This document shows positions 6,461 to 8,698 of a stretch of DNA of 8,698 nt, piece by piece. This DNA comes from an uncultured Eubacteriales bacterium. Its GTDB lineage: Bacteria; Bacillota; Clostridia; Christensenellales; Aristaeellaceae. Under the pieces are notes generated by a model. It ran no database searches, had not been told where the DNA came from, and saw only the letters and a list, made by a program, of their open reading frames with translations. Location of the stretch: positions 1 to 8,698 of the forward strand of contig CADBNX010000245.1 of NCBI GenBank assembly GCA_902796115.1, written 5' to 3'. The number at the start of each line of letters is the position of its first letter. The first letter of the stretch is position 1. The position numbers and the translations under genes were made by a program.

Positions 6461-7783
6461 TTATTCAGGCTGCACATCCCATCCGCACGCGTACTGCCAG
6501 ATCAGCAGCGCGTCCGTCAGAGAGACGCTGCAGTCCCCGTTCGCATCGGCATTCTCCTGATCGATCCCGGTTTCGGGGTCAAGAATGAAGCGCAGGATCA
6601 GCAGCGCGTCCTTCCCGTTCACTTCGCCGTCTCCGTCCGCGTCCCCGGGCATACGTTCCTCATCAGGTGTTTCTCCCTGATAATCATAATGAATGTCGGC
6701 ATTCCACAGCGGGCTGTTCTCCTGTCCCTTTCCGATATACATCCAGTCATCGCGGCTTCCCGCGTAATACACATCCGTCAGTCCGGTTCCGTGAAACGCG
6801 CCGTATACGACGTTCTTCAGGCTCTGCGGCAGATACGCGGTTTTCATCCCTCTGATATCGGAGAAAGCCATGTTCCCGATCCGGGTCACGCCTTCCTCCA
6901 CGCGAAGCGCTTTGATCCTGTCCGACACCTTCAGCCATGGGTAGCTGTAATAGCTTTCGTCATAACGGGTGCCGTGGGAATCGTAATGGATATCCGTCTG
7001 GATATAATAATCATCCATCGCGCCGTAACCGGATATGATCAGCACGCCGTCCGCGTCCAGCTGCCATCTGAGCCGGCCCGCTTTTCCGCTGTCTTCCGTC
7101 TCCTCCGGATCGTCCTCCGCGGGATTTGTCTGCGGTTTTTTGCCCGGCGTCACTTCCGCTCCGTCCAGATAATCCTGCAGCGTTGCGTGATACCGGATCC
7201 CCGCGCTGCCGCCCAGCGGATCCTCCTCTTCATATGAATCCGCCCGGATCAGACTGTTCCATCTCTCTTCGGAATCACCAAAGTAGATTCTTGCAAGATT
7301 CATGCTCCCCCAGAACACCGTTTCCCCCAGTTCGGATACTGAAGCGGGAATATAGATGCTCGAAAGGGAATGGCAGTTGACCAGCGCCCAGTCGTCTATT
7401 TCGCTCAGCCCGTCCGGCAGCCGCAGCGTGGAGATCCCGGTATACATAAAAGCAGCCTTCCCGATGGATCCCACATCCTTCCCCAGCGTGATTTTCACCG
7501 CGTTTTCGCAGTTCCAGAACATGTACGCGCCCACATGCGTCACGCCGTCTTCGATCACGATTTCCCGGATCTGCTCCTTGACCTCATCCCAGGGCGCGCA
7601 GCCGTAATCATCCCCGTCGTACATATATCCGGAGCCCGATACGGTCAGCGTGCCGCTCTCGTTCAGCGTCCAGGTCAGCCCCGAGCCGAAGGTGCCGCCC
7701 GTCTCCTCGCTCAAACCTGCCAGCGGACAGCAAAGCACCAGCGCAAGGCAGATTGCCGCAATCGCTTTTCCGATCCTCTTCAT
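6461..7783 (-). CDS. Secreted BspA-type leucine-rich-repeat protein with C-terminal type I dockerin
   Basis: 440-residue exported, apparently non-catalytic protein. Residues 1-24 form a signal peptide (basic MKR, hydrophobic core AICLALVLCCPLAG); there is no proper lipobox, so cleavage by signal peptidase I is expected. Residues 33-200 and 236-366 are two copies of a module: each opens with LxWxL...G.L..SG.G and continues into LRR_5 repeats such as ITLGKDVGSIGKAAF or VEEGVTRIGNMAF, then ends in an aromatic/acidic segment with a W. An acidic, proline-containing linker (about 206-235) joins them. Residues 380-434 are a dockerin with two intact calcium loops: D381, D383, D385, D392 and D413, N415, D417, D424. 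It should bind a cohesin on a scaffold or cell-surface protein; none is encoded here. ATG at 7783 has an AAGGAGG site directly after the stop codon of the C69 gene upstream, indicating one transcript. Confidence 0.9.
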   Translation of the reverse strand: MKRIGKAIAAICLALVLCCPLAGLSEETGGTFGSGLTWTLNESGTLTVSGSGYMYDGDDYGCAPWDEVKEQIREIVIEDGVTHVGAYMFWNCENAVKITLGKDVGSIGKAAFMYTGISTLRLPDGLSEIDDWALVNCHSLSSIYIPASVSELGETVFWGSMNLARIYFGDSEERWNSLIRADSYEEEDPLGGSAGIRYHATLQDYLDGAEVTPGKKPQTNPAEDDPEETEDSGKAGRLRWQLDADGVLIISGYGAMDDYYIQTDIHYDSHGTRYDESYYSYPWLKVSDRIKALRVEEGVTRIGNMAFSDIRGMKTAYLPQSLKNVVYGAFHGTGLTDVYYAGSRDDWMYIGKGQENSPLWNADIHYDYQGETPDEERMPGDADGDGEVNGKDALLILRFILDPETGIDQENADANGDCSVSLTDALLIWQYACGWDVQPE

Positions 7784-7798
7784 CGATGTACTCCTCCT

Positions 7799-8698
7799 TC
7801 AGAATATCAGTCTTTTATCCGTTCCGAGCCGACGGTTTTTGTCATCCCACCATTGCTGAAAAGCCGCGTCACCCATCGGGATACCGGGCGTTTTTTCCGC
7901 GGCATGAAGCCAGCGCGCGAAGAACGTCTCCGCCTCAAGTGCGTTCTGATCCGCAAACGCCTGCCTGTCGCTTCTTCCTACCGTTTCCGCCTGCGCAAAC
8001 CATCTTTTTTCCATGGCCAGCATTTCCGCTCTGTACGCGTCCGGATCGATCTTTCCCGCAAGCACCGCGCGGTGGATCTTTTCCCGGCGGATCCAGCTTT
8101 TCACGGCGTCCTCCTGCCGTGCGTACGGAAACACCTGACGGATCGAAAACGCGTCAAACCAGAACGGCTGAAAAGGCGCCATGCAGGTAGTGGACATCCC
8201 GGTTGCGAAAATCATCGTGTCGTCCGGTTTCAGCACGGCACCGAGGGCGCAGGCGCTCTGACTTTCCAGATCTCCCGGGAAATGCGGATACGCGTGCATG
8301 CACACGCTGTTTCCGCCGTCCAGCCATTCGTTGTTCGCCGTATGTGTCCGTAAAACCGAAAGCATATCCGCGACCGAGAAAGAGTTTCCGGGCCTCTTCA
8401 TGCGCTGCCAGGAACTGGCCCTTCTCATCAGGCCGCTGCGGTTGGTCAGGGGAGACCAGTCCGTATACGCGTCACACCATACGAACGGCTCTGACACCGG
8501 ATACCCCGCCAGGATCGCATGCTTCACCGCGTCCGGATGCATGATGTCCGGTCTGTCAAGCGACATATAATTTGATATGCTGTATGTATCCGATTCGATC
8601 CGTTTTGCCGCCCAGTAGCAGCCCGCGGTCTCAACATGCCACGCTTCCTTCGCGTCCGCGATCAGGAAGGCGTTGTCATACCACGATTCGCCTTCAAA
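7799..8698 (-). CDS. Peptidase C69 family (secernin/dipeptidase-like) protein, 5' end cut by window edge
   Basis: Ntn-hydrolase-fold protein related to dipeptidase A and secernins, which hydrolyse or transfer amide bonds through an N-terminal cysteine. The frame is open to the right edge: the 44 residues before the first ATG (8566) are clearly coding and family-like, with SWYDNAFLIADAKEAW, HVETAGCYWAAKRI and YSISNYMSLD. About 299 residues are visible and roughly 100-130 N-terminal residues, including the expected nucleophile cysteine, are missing. Further marks are NSVCMHAYPHFPGD, TMIFATGMSTTCMAPFQPFWFDA (as segments of the secernin core) and a helical, charged C-terminus ending in RLIF. The choice between C69 dipeptidase and a related amide-bond enzyme cannot be made without the N-terminus. 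The stop codon lies 15 bases before the ATG of the dockerin gene, so the two are probably co-translated from one message. Confidence 0.85.
   Translation of the reverse strand, partial: FEGESWYDNAFLIADAKEAWHVETAGCYWAAKRIESDTYSISNYMSLDRPDIMHPDAVKHAILAGYPVSEPFVWCDAYTDWSPLTNRSGLMRRASSWQRMKRPGNSFSVADMLSVLRTHTANNEWLDGGNSVCMHAYPHFPGDLESQSACALGAVLKPDDTMIFATGMSTTCMAPFQPFWFDAFSIRQVFPYARQEDAVKSWIRREKIHRAVLAGKIDPDAYRAEMLAMEKRWFAQAETVGRSDRQAFADQNALEAETFFARWLHAAEKTPGIPMGDAAFQQWWDDKNRRLGTDKRLIF

Noticed and set aside
6440..6470. GCCTG/CAGGC inverted repeat after the dockerin stop codon as an intrinsic terminator
   Set aside because: The five-base-pair stem has a loop of about 21 bases and is followed on the transcribed strand by A residues instead of T; it also overlaps the proposed promoter.
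7370..8353. Open frame of about 330 codons on the + strand opposite the dockerin and C69 genes
   Set aside because: It spans two well-supported genes on the other strand and carries no family features; treated as an antisense shadow.
8566..8566. ATG at 8566 (- strand) as the true start of the C69 protein
   Set aside because: The frame stays open to the window edge and the 44 preceding codons encode C69-type sequence (FLIADAKEAW, ETAG, YSISN), so this ATG is an internal methionine.
1..8698. CRISPR arrays, transposases, phage genes, tRNA or rRNA genes
   Set aside because: No regularly spaced repeats, mobile-element proteins or RNA-gene signatures were seen; nearly all the sequence is taken up by eight protein genes.

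Overview
The window is G+C-rich, densely coded DNA with purine-rich Shine-Dalgarno sites in front of almost every gene. One product is a secreted protein with a C-terminal type I dockerin. Together these suggest a Gram-positive anaerobe of the Clostridia (Bacillota), probably an uncultured gut or rumen fibre-associated lineage. The taxonomy is an inference; no rRNA or other marker gene is present.

Left block, + strand (1-3108): the C-terminal two thirds of a D-serine ammonia-lyase (DsdA-type), a full MATE-family exporter, and a small endonuclease/exonuclease/phosphatase (EEP) fold enzyme. Gaps of 57 and 53 bases without a convincing terminator make one transcript plausible. The Shine-Dalgarno core of the EEP gene lies in the loop of a small perfect hairpin.

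Right block, - strand (3116-8698, transcribed right to left): the C-terminal part of a secernin-like peptidase C69 protein cut by the right edge; a secreted BspA-type leucine-rich-repeat protein with a duplicated module and a dockerin; a TIM-barrel sugar-phosphate isomerase/epimerase; a GH99-like (WbsX-type) protein; and a GH28 polygalacturonase-family enzyme. A perfect -10 box lies in the 73-base gap before the isomerase gene, so isomerase, GH99-like and GH28 probably form their own transcription unit. They look like a cytoplasmic glycan (possibly pectin-derived oligosaccharide) catabolic set, since none of the three has a signal peptide. The peptidase and dockerin genes are tightly coupled to each other: the ribosome site of the second follows directly on the stop codon of the first.

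The two blocks converge at 3108/3116 with only seven bases between stop codons. There are no RNA genes, CRISPR arrays, insertion sequences or phage genes, and no gene-free stretch longer than about 75 bases. I did not find a clearly new multi-gene system. The most unusual items are the dockerin protein with duplicated repeat modules, the GH28/GH99-like/isomerase set with a non-canonical GH28 active site, and the hairpin around the EEP ribosome site.
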